Source: Ptiloglossa arizonensis
Taxonomy: Eukaryota; Arthropoda; Insecta; Hymenoptera; Colletidae
Direction of reading: 5' to 3'
NCBI RefSeq assembly: GCF_051014685.1
Contig: NW_027478535.1
Coordinates: 62,001 to 126,000, forward strand
DNA length: 64,000 nucleotides
Positions 62,311 to 64,000 of this stretch are shown here, in pieces. The position numbers were made by a program, and so were the translations under genes. A model generated the notes under the pieces. It did not search any database and had not been told where the DNA came from. It saw only the letters and a program-made list of their open reading frames with translations. Numbering within the stretch: position 1 is the first letter of the stretch; the number at the start of each line of letters is the position of its first letter.

Positions 62311-64000
62311 TTTCGAGTATCAGACTTGCGAAAATTTTGATGGTTTCTCAACCATTCCTTAACTTCAAACTCCCATATCTCGCGAACGGATTGACGAACT
62401 CAAGAAATACCTGACGCATCTGAAAGTAAAAACTCGCCCGATTACAACGGTATGTGTATTTTTCCCCTAGGCCATTGTAGTTATTGGTTTCGAGTATCAG
62501 ACTTGCGAAAATTTTGATGGTTTCTCAACCATTCCTTAACTTCAAACTCCCATATCTAGCAAACGTATTGACGACCTCGAGTAATTCCTGACGCCTCTAA
62601 AAGCAGAAACTCGCCCGATTACAACGGTATGTGTATTTTTCACCTAGGCCACTGTAGTTATTTGTTTCGAGTATCAGACTTGCGAAAATTTTGATGGTTT
62701 CTCAACCATTCCTTAAATTCAAACGCCCATATCTCGCGAACGGATCGACGAACTCGAGTAATTCCTGTTGCATCTGAAACTAGAAACTCGCCCGATTAGA
62801 ATGGTGTCTGTACTTTTCCCCTAGGCCATTCCAGTTATTCGTTTCTAGCATCAGAATTTCGAAAATTTTGATCGTTTCTCAACCATCGCTTAAGTCCAAA
62901 CTCCGATATTTCGTAAACGGATTGACGAATCCGAAAAGATTCTGTTGCATCTGAAAGTACAAACTCTCACGATTACAACGGTATGTGTATTTTACCGCTA
63001 TGCCATTGTAGTTATTGGTTTCGAGTATCAGACTTGCGAAAATTTTGATGGTTTCTCAACCATTCCTTAACTTCAAACTCCCATATCTCGCGAACGGATT
63101 GACGAATTCGAGAAATTCCCGTTGCATCTGACAGCAGAAACTCGCCCGATTACAATGGTATGTGTACTTTTCCCCTAGGCCATTCCGGTTATTGGTTTCG
63201 AGTATCAGACTTGCGAAAATTTTGATGGTTTCTCAACCATTCCTTAACTTCAAACTCCCATGTCTCGCGAACGGATTGACGAATTCGAGAAATTCCCGTT
63301 GCATCTGACAGCAGAAACTCGCCCGATTACAATGGTATGTGTACTTTTCCCCTAGGCCATTCCGGTTATGGGTTTCGAGTATCAGACTTGCGAAAATTTT
63401 GATGGTTTCTCAACCATTCCTTAATTTCAAACTCCCATATCTCGCGAACGGATTGACGAACTCGAGAAATTCCTGACGCATCTGAAAGCAAAAACTCGCC
63501 CGATTACAACGGTATGTGTATTTTTCCCCTAGGCCATTGTAGTTATTGATTTCGAGTATCAGACTTGCGAAAATTTTGATGGCTTCTCAACCATTCCTTA
63601 ACTTCAAACTCCCATATCCAGCAAACCGATTGACGACCTCGGGTAATTCCTGACGCATCTAAAAGCAGAAACTCGCCCGACTACAACGGTATGTGTATTT
63701 TTCACCTAGGCCACTGTAGTTATTTGTTTCGAGTGTCAGACTTGCGAAAATTTTGATGGTTTCTCAACCATTCCTTAACTTCAAACTCCCATATCTCGCG
63801 AACGGATTGACGAACTCGGAAAATTCCTGTTGCATCTGACAGCAGAAACCCGCCCGATTACAATGGTATGTGTACTTTTCCCCTAGGCCATTGTAGTTAT
63901 TCGTTTCGAGTATCAGACTCGCAAAAATTTTGAAGGTTTCTCAACCATTCCTTAACTTCAAACTCCCATATCTCGCGAGCGGATTGACGAACTCGAGAAA

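Larger units (their letters stand above)
44804..64000 (-). repeat. 177-bp satellite DNA array, reverse orientation (about 108 units)
   Basis: The same satellite as 1-30,180 but read on the minus strand: CTCGCCCGATTACAA, GGTTTCTCAACCATTCC, CGCGAACGGATTGACGAACT and CTCGAGAAATTCCTG recur every 176-177 bp to the window end. Unit variants differ from the left array (for example CCGATTACAACGG with CCATAGTAGTTATTGG), so the two arrays evolved separately after inversion or came from different parts of a larger array. Short minus-strand open frames of 66-91 codons recur once per higher-order repeat and are not genes. Confidence 0.97.

Overview
This window is eukaryotic nuclear heterochromatin and contains no convincing functional nuclear gene. 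It is almost certainly from an arthropod, most likely an insect. The evidence is a block of mitochondrial DNA inserted in the nuclear sequence. It reads as nad2 - cox1 - tRNA-Leu(UUR) - cox2 - tRNA-Lys in the invertebrate mitochondrial code (TGA=Trp, ATA=Met, AGA/AGG=Ser). A tRNA-Leu(UUR) between cox1 and cox2 is the known pancrustacean arrangement. The divergent, very AT-rich COX1 would suit a fast-evolving insect mitogenome such as a parasitoid wasp, but the species cannot be named from what is seen.

Layout. (1) 1-30,180: a tandem satellite of about 177 bp per unit, roughly 170 units, with nested higher-order repeats. (2) 30,181-33,482: a forward NUMT with an almost complete nad2 (one nonsense codon), full-length cox1 (one 5-bp frameshift plus damaged invariant residues), tRNA-Leu, an intact cox2 reading frame and a damaged tRNA-Lys. 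(3) 33,493-34,204: a roughly 0.7-kb unidentified nuclear-type block, fused to an inverted nad2 copy (34,205-35,953). That nad2 copy is split by a roughly 1.0-kb element with two near-identical 253/254-bp direct terminal repeats, resembling a TRIM or LTR retroelement. (4) 35,954-43,219: a 7.3-kb purine/pyrimidine minisatellite of 20-bp units. It is GA-rich for the first 0.94 kb and flips to TC-rich at about 36,892. (5) 43,220-44,803: a forward nad2 fragment, a second copy of the 0.7-kb block, and a third (inverted) nad2 copy that preserves the empty site of the LTR-like element. (6) 44,804-64,000: the same 177-bp satellite in the opposite orientation, about 108 units, with higher-order repeats of about 2.65, 3.18 and 3.54 kb.

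The whole locus is therefore a large, imperfect, inverted structure: satellite forward, NUMT/minisatellite core, satellite reverse. The events can be partly ordered. Mitochondrial DNA entered the nucleus, a nad2-bearing block was copied and inverted next to a purine/pyrimidine minisatellite, and the LTR-like element then inserted into one copy only. The long open frames in the minisatellite (up to 1,441 codons) and the many 60-140-codon frames in the satellite are by-products of composition and period, not genes. The setting fits a centromere, pericentromere or supernumerary chromosome; which one cannot be decided from sequence alone.
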